A stretch of DNA of 64,000 bases from Paenibacillus caseinilyticus. Its GTDB lineage: Bacteria; Bacillota; Bacilli; Paenibacillales; NBRC-103111. Location: NCBI RefSeq assembly GCF_027533645.1, contig NZ_JAQAGY010000032.1, forward strand, positions 3,393 to 67,392, in the 5' to 3' direction. The translations under genes and the position numbers were made by a program. The notes below the pieces were generated by a model. It was not told the origin of the DNA and did no database searches. It was given only the letters and a program-made list of their open reading frames with translations. Positions 23,823 to 31,195 of this stretch are shown piece by piece (position 1 is the stretch's first letter; each line of letters starts with the position of its first letter).

Positions 23823-25664
23823 TTAATCCCCGCAGAGGGCATCCGCGATCTCGAAGGCCGCCGGCTCCCGGTACTTGAACCCTTCGACTTCCTTGACCCG
23901 GGCAAAATACTTATGGAACCGCTCGTTCGGGTGCCCCTTGTCGGCATACCCGTGCACGATGCGTTCGATCGTCTCTAGCAGCCGGTCCGGCTCGATGCCT
24001 TCGGCAACCGGCACGCCCGGATGCGCATTGCGGCCCACCGTCTTGCCGCCGAGGAACAGGTCGAATTTCTCCCGGCGGTAGACGATTCCAATATCTTCCT
24101 TCACCGCACCGTAACAGGCCATCCCGCAGCCGTTGAACCCAATCTTGAGCTCCTTCGGCACCTTCATGCCGCCGAGCTTCCCGTGGATCGCCTCCAGATA
24201 GGGCACCGAGTCGCCTTTATCCATGTTGCAGAAGTCGCAGCCCTTGAGCTGCACGACATCGCCTACCGGCGCAAGGAGCAGCCCGGCGGCCGACAGCCGC
24301 TTCGTGACGCTGTCCGGATCCGCCGTCCGCAGCCGGATCAGCAGCTGGTGGTGCGGCGTGTACTCCATCGAGCCCTTCTCGCCGACCACCTCGGCCAGCA
24401 GAGCCAGTTGGGCGCTCGTAATCCGCTTCTCCGCCAGCCCCGGCGAGACGGCGAACTCGAGGATCGCCTCCTGCCGGAACAGCCCGGCGGCCGCTGTCGC
24501 GCCTGCCGCAGCCGGAGCTGCGCCCTGCCCGCTGACGCGTCCCAGCGCCTCCAGCGCCAGAGCCAGCGGCCCGGCCGCACCTGCTGCCGCCGGCATCGCC
24601 TCCCGGTCGGCTACGGCCACCGTGCCGCCTGGCGCTGCACCGCTCGCCGCCACCGCGGCTGGGCCGCCGACTTGCGGCGCTGCACCCCCGCGGGCCGCTG
24701 CCCTCAGCGCCGCCGCGTCGTCCGCTTTGCTGCTGACGGCCTCGCCGTCGTCCCAGCCGTCGTCCTCGTCGCCCGTCGGCCACGCCCGCTCCGCAGCGCC
24801 GTCACCCGCAGCCTCGCCTCCGGCCGCTTCCTCCGTCGCTTCCAGCGACCAGGGCTCCGCCTCCTGGCGCAGCCGCTCGTGCGGCCGAAGCGGCTGCACA
24901 TCCGCACCCAGCGTATACTTGCGCTGGTAGCCTCGCGGCGTAATCATTAGACCGTCATACACGACGGTCGTCGAGTTGCCGATAATCACCGTCGTCAGCA
25001 TGCCGATGTCATGCTCCAGCATCGCCTCCAGCGTAGTGACCTCGATCTCCTGGCGGTCACGGTAGGCGCTTTTGACAATACCGACCGGGGTATCCGGCGA
25101 ACGATACTTCAGCAGCATCTTCTGCGTCTCGACGATCTGCCGCGTGCGCCTTCCGCTGCGCGGATTGTAGAGCGCAATCACAAAGTCCGCCGCCGCCGCC
25201 GCTTCGACCCGCCGGATGATCAGCTCCCATGGCGTCAGATGGTCGCTCAGCGAGATGGTGCACGCATCGTGCATCACCGGCGCTCCGAGAAGCGACGCGG
25301 TAGAGTTAATCGCCGAGATCCCCGGAATCACCTCCACCTCCACGCCGGTTTCTTTGCGCCATCCGCGCTCCATCAGCACCTCGTAGACGAGACCGGCCAT
25401 ACCGTACACGCCCGCGTCACCGCTCGAGATGACCGCTACCTTGAGGCCCGCTTCGGCCTGCCGCACCGCCTCTTGTGCACGGGATACTTCCTCGGTCATG
25501 CCCGTACGCACGACCTGCTGGCTGCTCAGCAGTCCGCGGATGAGATCAACATACGTGTTGTACCCGATGACGATATCGCTTTCCTGAATCGCCTCCCGAG
25601 CCCGCTGCGTAATGTGCTCGAAGCTGCCCGGCCCGAAGCCGATAATCAATAATTTGCCTTTCAT
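23823..25664 (-). CDS. cbiH60: CbiH60-type cobalt-factor III C17-methyltransferase with Fe-S domain
   Basis: A 613-residue fusion. Residues 1 to about 250 are a CbiH/CobJ methyltransferase (IIGFGPGSFEHITQRAREAI, SSGDAGVYGMAGL, VIPGISAINSTASLLGAP). Residues about 415-613 resemble the nitrite/sulfite reductase fold, with cysteines in GCDFCNMDKGD and NGCGMACYGAV that should bind a 4Fe-4S cluster. This is the Bacillus megaterium CbiH60 layout. Between them lies an Ala/Gly/Glu-rich linker of about 150 residues, which looks disordered. The ATG at 25664 follows GAGGGGGAG. It is the first gene after the riboswitch. Confidence 0.94.
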   Translation of the reverse strand: MKGKLLIIGFGPGSFEHITQRAREAIQESDIVIGYNTYVDLIRGLLSSQQVVRTGMTEEVSRAQEAVRQAEAGLKVAVISSGDAGVYGMAGLVYEVLMERGWRKETGVEVEVIPGISAINSTASLLGAPVMHDACTISLSDHLTPWELIIRRVEAAAAADFVIALYNPRSGRRTRQIVETQKMLLKYRSPDTPVGIVKSAYRDRQEIEVTTLEAMLEHDIGMLTTVIIGNSTTVVYDGLMITPRGYQRKYTLGADVQPLRPHERLRQEAEPWSLEATEEAAGGEAAGDGAAERAWPTGDEDDGWDDGEAVSSKADDAAALRAAARGGAAPQVGGPAAVAASGAAPGGTVAVADREAMPAAAGAAGPLALALEALGRVSGQGAAPAAAGATAAAGLFRQEAILEFAVSPGLAEKRITSAQLALLAEVVGEKGSMEYTPHHQLLIRLRTADPDSVTKRLSAAGLLLAPVGDVVQLKGCDFCNMDKGDSVPYLEAIHGKLGGMKVPKELKIGFNGCGMACYGAVKEDIGIVYRREKFDLFLGGKTVGRNAHPGVPVAEGIEPDRLLETIERIVHGYADKGHPNERFHKYFARVKEVEGFKYREPAAFEIADALCGD

Positions 25665-25734
25665 CCTGCTCCCCCTCTCCGCTTTCCCCAAACCTTCCAT
25701 TCCCGTGCCTCTACCCTTTCTATCTATGAACAAC

Positions 25735-25767
25735 ATCAAAAAAGCATCCTCCCTATGGAAGATGCTT
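25735..25767 (-). terminator. expression-platform terminator of the cbi riboswitch
   Basis: On the minus strand AAGCATCTTCC and GGAGGATGCTT form a stem (25742-25767) followed by TTTTTT. It lies between the aptamer and the cbiH60 start, so it is the likely cobalamin-dependent stop. Confidence 0.88.
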
Positions 25768-25954
25768 GGACGATTGCGGTATAGGTTCCGTACCTCTCAG
25801 ACCCGCCGGCGGATATCCGCCCGTAAGGGGCTCCGGATTCTGCCGGCCGCAAGGTACAGCCTGCTGCCGTTCTCGTTCACCTCCCTATCCGCGTAGGTCG
25901 CATGGTGAATGGATGCGGCCGCAAGCACCGGCATTGCCGGATCTTGCAGCCGCA

Positions 25955-26152
25955 GCCGAACAGGCAGGTCTCCTGACTCGCGTCTCATCGCTCCGCTCCG
26001 CTGCCTTCCCATCGAATGCTCAACAGTGGCGTTAGAAAACGGTGAAGCTCCTCGCTTACAGTGGCGGGACCGTGCCGGACTCTCACCGGCTTCCCTTTTC
26101 ATCCGACTCCGCTGCCTTCCGGCAGGGAGATCGTCACCTGTTCGTTACCATA
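25955..26152 (-). promoter_or_regulatory. cobalamin riboswitch upstream of the cbi operon
   Basis: On the minus strand the B12 box reads GCCACTGTAAGC near 26065-26054. It is preceded by CCGGTGAGAGTCCGGCACGG and followed by GAGTCAGGAGACCTGCC near 25978-25962. These are the standard core elements of the cobalamin aptamer. High cobalamin should shut off the operon through the terminator at 25735-25767. Confidence 0.95.
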
Positions 26153-26208
26153 TATGAAGTTGCGGGCTGTCCGCCTGGCTTGGAAAATGCTGCATTGTTG
26201 TTTCATTC

Positions 26209-26238
26209 ATGATAGCATGATCTTTCGGGACCTGTCTA
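26209..26238 (-). promoter_or_regulatory. probable sigma-A promoter of the cbi operon
   Basis: On the minus strand TAGACA (26238-26233) and TATCAT (26214-26209) are separated by 18 bp. Transcription would start about 50 bp before the aptamer. Confidence 0.6.
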
Positions 26239-26350
26239 CCGTGGCGGCCGGACAGCGTAGGGTCAAACGGGCCTATCATCCCGGACTTACAGCATATGTT
26301 CGCCCTGCCCACAGCAGTTCCCATACCCTGCCAAAGGAGGCATTCTACCC

Positions 26351-26701
26351 GTGAATCACGCGACTCTCATGCAGCATGGACTTGCCCGTCCTGGCACATC
26401 GTGCCGCTATCCCTTCGATCCCGAGATGCCCGTGCTCTTTGTCGGCAGCCGGATGTTCGCCCTGCTCGGCACGCACGGCGGACGGCCAAGCGTGAACCTC
26501 AAGGGAGATCCCGAGACGAACCCTCTCTCGCGTCAGAGCTACCCGGGCACCGTGCTCCCCGGTTACCACATGAACAAAAAGCATTGGAACACCGTCCTGC
26601 TCGACGGAACCCTAAGCGACCAGGAAATTCTGGACATGCTGGAGGAATCCTACCTGCTCGTCTGCCGCAACCTGCCCAAATCGGAACGTCCCGCCCTGTA
26701 A
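26351..26701 (+). CDS. MmcQ/YjbR family protein
   Basis: A 116-residue protein of the MmcQ/YjbR family, which has a CyaY-like double-wing fold and is often called DNA-binding. Signature parts are VLFVGSRMFALLGTH, a stretch ending in PGYHMNKKHWNTVLLDG, and the C-terminal ESYLLVCRNLPKSER. The GTG at 26351 follows AAAGGAGG. It is transcribed away from the cbi operon. The true function is unknown. Confidence 0.88.
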   Translation: MNHATLMQHGLARPGTSCRYPFDPEMPVLFVGSRMFALLGTHGGRPSVNLKGDPETNPLSRQSYPGTVLPGYHMNKKHWNTVLLDGTLSDQEILDMLEESYLLVCRNLPKSERPAL

Positions 26702-26834
26702 TCCCACCGGTCCTTCGCGGCCGCCTCATCCGGTCCGTGACAAGCATCTGCAAGCCGACATCATTCCTCCCCAGGCGACATACATATATATGTAATAAAA
26801 CATCTTCTCGTCTGCCTGTAAGGGAGGAATCTCT

Positions 26835-27545
26835 ATCGCTACACTGAATGCCGATACGGCCAGCTTCTGGACACGGAATCTCCGGGACCATGCCTTGTTC
26901 GTGTACGATACGCTCTCTCCGCAGGAGGAATCCGAGCGGCAGCGGGCACTCTACTATCTCCGCTGGTTCGATGCCCGGCTGAAGGAAGGCAGCACCGCCA
27001 GCACCGATACGCTAGCCTCCGGAGCCGAATCGCTCCGTGTGTTCCTGCTCCACCTGCTGAGAAGGCAGCTGACGGAGGGACTAAGCATGCTCCTCACCCC
27101 CACCTATCTCAGTCACACCGTATCCGAAAGCGAGGAAGCCCTGCGGGTACTGGGCAGCGGCCCTTCCCGGAGCAGCCTCGATCCGCAGCTGCGCAGCCAT
27201 CTGCTGTGGCTTCCCATACTAGCCGGGGACGCCTTCGTCATCCAGGGAGCGCTCGACGAGATCGAGAAGGAACTCATCCGCCTCTATATCGGCCATGCCC
27301 ACCGCTTTGAAGAAACCTATGCCTATGCGGTTGAGCTGGCGGGCTTCCTGCGTACAGGGCTTACCGACTTTCCGGCAATGGACCGGTTCCGGGATATGGT
27401 CCGCCGCGAGATCTCGGCGTTCCTCCTGTCGCTTCGCGAGCTGGAGCGCCTGGAAGCCGGCAATCTCGTGCTCGACAAGCTGCCGCTCGTATTTGTGGAA
27501 CACGTCCGCAGAGAGGCCGAGTTCTACCTGGGGACGCTGGGATAG
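26835..27545 (+). CDS. DUF2935 family protein with apparent AUC start
   Basis: A protein of about 236 residues with two DUF2935 (ferritin-like helical bundle) repeats. The family N-terminus is FWTRNLRDHALFVYDTLSPQ, and the second half contains LRSHLLWLPILAGDAFVIQG. The usual His/Glu pairs are present (RDHALF, HAHRFEE). Annotators may start at a TTG at 26895, but this cuts off the conserved FW..NLRDHA helix. In frame upstream there is no ATG, GTG or TTG before stops at 26793 and 26796. A strong AGGGAGG at 26821-26827 points to ATC at 26835. A CTG at 26844 is a weaker choice. Confidence 0.75.
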   Translation: MATLNADTASFWTRNLRDHALFVYDTLSPQEESERQRALYYLRWFDARLKEGSTASTDTLASGAESLRVFLLHLLRRQLTEGLSMLLTPTYLSHTVSESEEALRVLGSGPSRSSLDPQLRSHLLWLPILAGDAFVIQGALDEIEKELIRLYIGHAHRFEETYAYAVELAGFLRTGLTDFPAMDRFRDMVRREISAFLLSLRELERLEAGNLVLDKLPLVFVEHVRREAEFYLGTLG

Positions 27546-27622
27546 CGTCCTTTTTGCTGTCCGCGCAGGGAACCCCTTCGTTATATATTCCTGTGTAACC
27601 TTTCGGCTCCTCCAGCCCCTAG

Positions 27623-28000
27623 AGCGATAACGGGAACCCAGATAGGGCGAATTCCATTATTCGTTCCAAAATATATCCTTTAGAACGCGATCCCATATGG
27701 GAGTTCAAGATTTCCTACACCAAACCAGGCGGTGGCACATCCGGCCTTGGCTCCACCTTTCCCGCAATCCCTGGCAGCACCGGTCATTCTTGGGGTCCCA
27801 TTACCCAGCCGCTCACCGCCTTCGAGTCGGAGGGCGCCTGTATCTGTGCCTTGGTTGGCATGGAAGGCAGCGGTTCGAATATCATCAACCATGACCCGGT
27901 TCAATCGGCCCAAATGGCACCTTGGGCCCTGCTGCTCAAGCTGAGCATCGTCTCATCCGATGAACTGGAAGATCGAAGGAAGCAGCAGAACAAGCCCTAA
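27623..28000 (+). pseudogene. ORF of unknown family lacking a normal start
   Basis: A 125-codon open frame after a stop at 27620 ends at TAA 27998-28000. It reads KISYTKPGGGTSGLG, then HSWGPITQPLTAFESEGACI and WALLLKLSIVSSDELEDRR. Codon third positions look like those of real genes, and the stop lies in a hairpin (27992-28025). No ATG, GTG or TTG occurs before the middle of the frame. It may be a broken gene, or a gene with an unusual start. I do not recognise the family. Confidence 0.3.
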
Positions 28001-28025
28001 AACCCGGTAAAGGGGCTTAGGGCTT
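27992..28025. terminator. two-way terminator hairpin
   Basis: Arms AAGCCCTAA (27992-28000) and TTAGGGCTT (28017-28025) with inner CCCGG/GGGG pairing. It serves the frame ending at 28000 and the small minus-strand gene ending at 28049. T runs are weak. Confidence 0.5.
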
Positions 28026-28048
28026 GCGTGGTTATTTACTTGCTATTA

Positions 28049-28144
28049 TTACTTCTTGTTCTTTGTCGACTCGGCTGCATCGGAATCCTGATTGTTGCCG
28101 GGTTGTTTCCCTTTGCCGTTGTTGTTCGTTGTGTTCCTCGACAT
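28049..28144 (-). CDS. small hydrophilic protein (31 residues)
   Basis: The frame reads MSRNTTNNNGKGKQPGNNQD and then a short acidic/basic tail ending in TKNKK. It has a perfect GGAGGGAGGG ribosome site and a hairpin beyond its stop. The Asn/Gly/Lys-rich make-up recalls minor small acid-soluble spore proteins, but I cannot name a family. It is too short for automatic gene finders. Confidence 0.55.
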   Translation of the reverse strand: MSRNTTNNNGKGKQPGNNQDSDAAESTKNKK

Positions 28145-28285
28145 TCCGCTTCCCTCCCTCCATTGGTCTACCTGAATACGGTACCCTGAGGAGGGAATCT
28201 TACTCGTCCGATTGTGCCACTAGTTCAACGCCAGGGTTATTTATTGCCGCAGCTAACATTTCATTTATACTGTGGAGTTCCTTAT

Positions 28286-28315
28286 GGAGCAGCTGCCGCC
28301 GGGCAAAATTGCTCC
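28286..28315. repeat. hairpin repeat, left copy
   Basis: GGAGCAGCTGCCGC followed by a spacer and GCTCC. The right copy at 28888-28915 shares the same core. The two flank the AT-rich zinc-ribbon gene. Confidence 0.55.
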
Positions 28316-28357
28316 ATTATGGGTCTAACTCATGTTCCCGGCGGATGAAATTTACTT

Positions 28358-28798
28358 TTAAACGCTTATCTCAAGCCTCTTTCGCAATTTGACTATGCCT
28401 TTTGAGAGTTCTTCCCGATGCTTTCTGCTTTTAATCCAAATAGGAAGCCTGCTAGTCAAACTCTGATTTTTATTGGGGATTCTTTCACGTAATGAAGAAT
28501 TAACATACCCATCTAGAAAATCTAAGTGCTCTTTATTATAAACCCAGAGCACATTTCCACAAGAATTAGTCCTTAACCAAAGATTGAAACCCATAAATGT
28601 TCCATTTCCCCACGTGCTAACTAGTGGGTCACTTAAAACCCCACAACGTTTACACTGCAGGATATAACCGAATTTACCATCATCCTTTCTTATTCCTTTG
28701 GCGCATTTCTTACAATGTGGGCACTCAATGAGTACGTTATGTTTGAATACAAAATCGTAAATTCCCTCACCGGTATCGTTAAATCTTGAATTAGTCAT
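28358..28798 (-). CDS. zinc-ribbon protein in an AT-rich island
   Basis: A protein of about 146 residues read from the ATG at 28798, which follows AAAGGGA; an in-frame start 13 codons earlier lacks a site. The N-terminal half has two cysteine pairs, CPHCKKC and CKRC, spaced like a zinc ribbon (ECPHCKKCAKGI, ILQCKRCGVLSD). The C-terminal half is rich in Lys/Arg and aromatic residues. The gene is clearly AT-richer than its surroundings, which suggests recent transfer. A nucleic-acid role is possible but not shown. Confidence 0.6.
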   Translation of the reverse strand: MTNSRFNDTGEGIYDFVFKHNVLIECPHCKKCAKGIRKDDGKFGYILQCKRCGVLSDPLVSTWGNGTFMGFNLWLRTNSCGNVLWVYNKEHLDFLDGYVNSSLRERIPNKNQSLTSRLPIWIKSRKHREELSKGIVKLRKRLEISV

Positions 28799-28887
28799 AA
28801 ATTTGTATCCCTTTATAAATTTATTCCAGCATCTCATCCGTATCTTAGCATGAATTGAAGAAAACTACCCGTTACTTTAATGAAGAA

Positions 28888-28915
28888 GGGAGCAGCTGCC
28901 GCGTGATATGCTCCC
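28888..28915. repeat. hairpin repeat, right copy
   Basis: GGGAGCAGCTGCCGC, a 7-base spacer and GCTCCC. It matches the copy at 28286-28315 in the same orientation. Confidence 0.55.
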
Positions 28916-29063
28916 TGGTTATGGTGCTATCGTCTGGAGTTTCCTTGGCCATATCAATTCCTACAACGAGGTGAGAGGTAGTGTTTCAAATTTCCTTGGA
29001 TTCTTATTGGCTACATAATGATAAGATGTTAATAAAAGGGGATCTATTGGAGGGGAATTCAAA

Positions 29064-29453
29064 ATGAACGGGTACCTTTTATCAGCTTCAGTCCTCGCAT
29101 TTGTAGTTGGACTTATCCATACAATACTGGGTGAGGTCCTGATATTTCGAAGAATGAGGCGTGATGGTTTCATACCGACCCATGGTGGAAGCGTACTGAG
29201 AGAATCTAACGTGCGCATTCTTTGGGCCAGTTGGCATGTACTGACTGTCTTTGGGTGGGGTATGGCCCTCCTTCTGTTATGGCTTGCTCAACAGTCATTG
29301 GTCAGTGGTACATTCAGAGTACTTGAAAACACTGTGGCAGCCTCCATGCTTATTGGGGCGGTTTTGATCTTGATTGGCACAAAGGCGAAACATCCTGGAT
29401 GGGTCGGTCTATTGGGGGTTGCCGTGCTTGTATGGTTCGGTGGTACTCACTAG
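29064..29453 (+). CDS. small integral membrane protein
   Basis: A 129-residue protein with four predicted membrane helices (LLSASVLAFVVGLIHTILGE, VLTVFGWGMALLLLWLAQ, VAASMLIGAVLILIGTK, WVGLLGVAVLVWFGG). A polar loop (FRRMRRDGFIPTHGGSVLRE) lies between helices 1 and 2. The ATG follows GGAGGGG. I do not recognise the family. It belongs to the same AT-rich stretch as the zinc-ribbon gene, but is transcribed the other way. Confidence 0.75.
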   Translation: MNGYLLSASVLAFVVGLIHTILGEVLIFRRMRRDGFIPTHGGSVLRESNVRILWASWHVLTVFGWGMALLLLWLAQQSLVSGTFRVLENTVAASMLIGAVLILIGTKAKHPGWVGLLGVAVLVWFGGTH

Positions 29454-29530
29454 CTATAATTACTCTGGCCCTACTACCTTGCGAGAGTTACGGGTCTTTG
29501 CGTTAAACTGCCCATTACTGGAATGACCAC

Positions 29531-29555
29531 GTCTCAAAAACCGTCGTTTTGAGAC
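29531..29555. repeat. inverted repeat
   Basis: Perfect arms GTCTCAAAA (29531-29539) and TTTTGAGAC (29547-29555). It could be a terminator for the membrane protein gene or a remnant of an insertion end. Confidence 0.4.
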
Positions 29556-29695
29556 AAGCATCAGGCAAAGAATTTGCTTTTTCGTACCCATTTCCTGTAG
29601 GATGCAATTTGTTATCAGCAACGGGCCATATATAGATCGTCGGAAACTTACGTCCCCAACTGATCTATCAATACAACGGCAATCCTTAATAAAAA

Positions 29696-29727
29696 AGAAA
29701 AAAACCTTGATTTCTCAAGGTTTTTTC
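29696..29727 (-). terminator. terminator after tRNA-Gly
   Basis: On the minus strand AAAAAACCTTGA and TCAAGGTTTTTT pair around a 4-base loop, followed by a T-rich run. It directly follows the tRNA. Confidence 0.88.
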
Positions 29728-29731
29728 GGTA

Positions 29732-29802
29732 AGCGGGTGATGGGAATCGAACCCACGCCACCAGCTTGGGAAGCTGGAGTTCTGCCATTGAACTACACCC
29801 GC
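29732..29802 (-). tRNA. tRNA-Gly (anticodon CCC)
   Basis: A full cloverleaf: acceptor arms GCGGGTG and CACCCGC, D-arm TTCAATGGCAGAA, anticodon stem CCAGC/GCTGG with loop TTCCCAA (anticodon CCC), and T-arm GTGGGTTCGATTCCCAT. CCA is not encoded. It has its own terminator. Confidence 0.97.
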
Positions 29803-29918
29803 GCATTACGCAGTGCTTCGCAGTTCATTCATACGAGTGCTGCCTAGATAAAGCATAGGGGATCCCCGCCCTTTTGTCCATAGTCCGAACGGCCTTACTG
29901 TCTTCCCTCCCCGAACCG

Positions 29919-29948
29919 TTGCACGCCGCTTCTCCCGCCCTGTACAAT
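29919..29948 (+). promoter_or_regulatory. possible promoter of the aldo/keto reductase gene
   Basis: TTGCAC (29919-29924) and TACAAT (29943-29948) are 18 bp apart. They lie in the 300-bp gene-free stretch between tRNA-Gly and 30106; I see nothing else there. Confidence 0.45.
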
Positions 29949-30105
29949 AGGAGTGAAGTTCTTCCATAGATAGAACTGGAAGAAAGGGCTGGAAGCCGGG
30001 CAAACTAAAGGCAAGAGCATCACAGCGGATGCAGCCGCATAAACGCTGCAGCTCCCGGATTGGCTGCTGCAGGAATCATTCTTATACCGCAGGAGGCGAC
30101 GAACC

Positions 30106-31047
30106 ATGAAGTACCGCAGACTGGGCACAACGAACCTGAAAGTATCCGTGATCGGCGTAGGCACTTGGCAGTTCGGGGGCGAATGGGGCAAGCCGTTCTC
30201 CCAAGGCGAAGTCGACGCAATCCTCGATCAAGCTGCGGAGTCGGGCATCAACCTGCTCGATACCGCGGAATGCTACGGCGACCATACTTCGGAATCGCTC
30301 ATCGGCGACTACGTGTCCCGCAGGCGCCGGGAGGACTGGGTGATCGCCACGAAGTTCGGCCACAAGTTCCATGCCCACCTGGACCGCAGCCAGCACTGGT
30401 CCCCGCAGGAAGTCCTCGATCAGCTGGACGCTTCGCTGAAGGCGCTGCGGACCGATTATATCGATCTATACCAGTTCCACTCGGGCTCGGACGAAGCCTT
30501 CGATCAGGAAGAGCTGTGGACGCTGCTGGGCAAGCAGGTGCAGGCCGGCAAGATCCGCCATCTCGGCACCTCCATCGGCAGCAATGATAACCTGCACCAG
30601 ACCGATGCCTCGGAGAAGGTCGGTTCGCAGGTGATCCAGGTCGTATACAACCGGCTGGACCGCAAGCCGGAAGAACGCGTCTTTGGCTCCTGCCTGCGCC
30701 AGAACCTCGGCGTGCTGGCACGCGTGCCGCTGGCGAGCGGCTATCTCAGCGGCAAATACCAGCCCGGCGACTCGTTCTCCGAAGATGACGTGCGCCGCCG
30801 GCACGATCCGGAGCAGACCCGGCTGAAGCTCGAGGAAGTGCGCCGCATCAAGGCCGAGGAGCTGCCGGCCGGCATGGCGATGCCGACCTGGGCGCTCGCC
30901 TGGTGCCTCAAGCATCCGGCCGTCACGGCCGTCATTCCCGGCTGCAAGAGCCCCGAGCAGGTGCTGGCTAACGCCGCGGCGGCAGCCTACGTCGGAGAAG
31001 GCCATCCCCAGCACTGGACCGGCGGAGAACCCGCATCCGCACAATAA
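30106..31047 (+). CDS. aldo/keto reductase
   Basis: A 313-residue NADPH-dependent oxidoreductase with a TIM-barrel fold. The catalytic tetrad is visible: Asp and Tyr in NLLDTAECYGDHTSE, Lys in VIATKFGHKFH, and His in LYQFHSGSDE. The late segment TAVIPGCKSPEQVLANAAAA binds the nicotinamide cofactor. The ATG follows GCAGGAGGCGACG. It is a single gene with a strong terminator. The substrate is unknown; similar proteins act on short aldehydes and ketones. Confidence 0.93.
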   Translation: MKYRRLGTTNLKVSVIGVGTWQFGGEWGKPFSQGEVDAILDQAAESGINLLDTAECYGDHTSESLIGDYVSRRRREDWVIATKFGHKFHAHLDRSQHWSPQEVLDQLDASLKALRTDYIDLYQFHSGSDEAFDQEELWTLLGKQVQAGKIRHLGTSIGSNDNLHQTDASEKVGSQVIQVVYNRLDRKPEERVFGSCLRQNLGVLARVPLASGYLSGKYQPGDSFSEDDVRRRHDPEQTRLKLEEVRRIKAEELPAGMAMPTWALAWCLKHPAVTAVIPGCKSPEQVLANAAAAAYVGEGHPQHWTGGEPASAQ

Positions 31048-31048
31048 A

Positions 31049-31089
31049 CCAGAACGCCCCTTACCGGTATCCGGTAAGGGGCGTTCTGG
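31049..31089. terminator. strong hairpin shared by convergent genes
   Basis: Perfect 19-bp arms (31049-31067 and 31071-31089) with a 3-base loop, between the aldo/keto reductase and the GGDEF-EAL gene. Confidence 0.8.
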
Positions 31090-31195
31090 CTTTCCTGGCC
31101 GTACAGTAACCGGGGGAGCCAAGGATGTTACGGGATCCGCAGCATCGGAGAACCGGCGGAAGCCAGCTCCCTCCTCCCCAAGGATCTCTTGGATC

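Noticed and set aside
28871..28975. A short minus frame reading VVGIDMAKE, possibly the start of an IS110-type transposase
   Set aside because: Only about nine residues fit, and the frame soon enters a hairpin. This is too little to call a mobile element.
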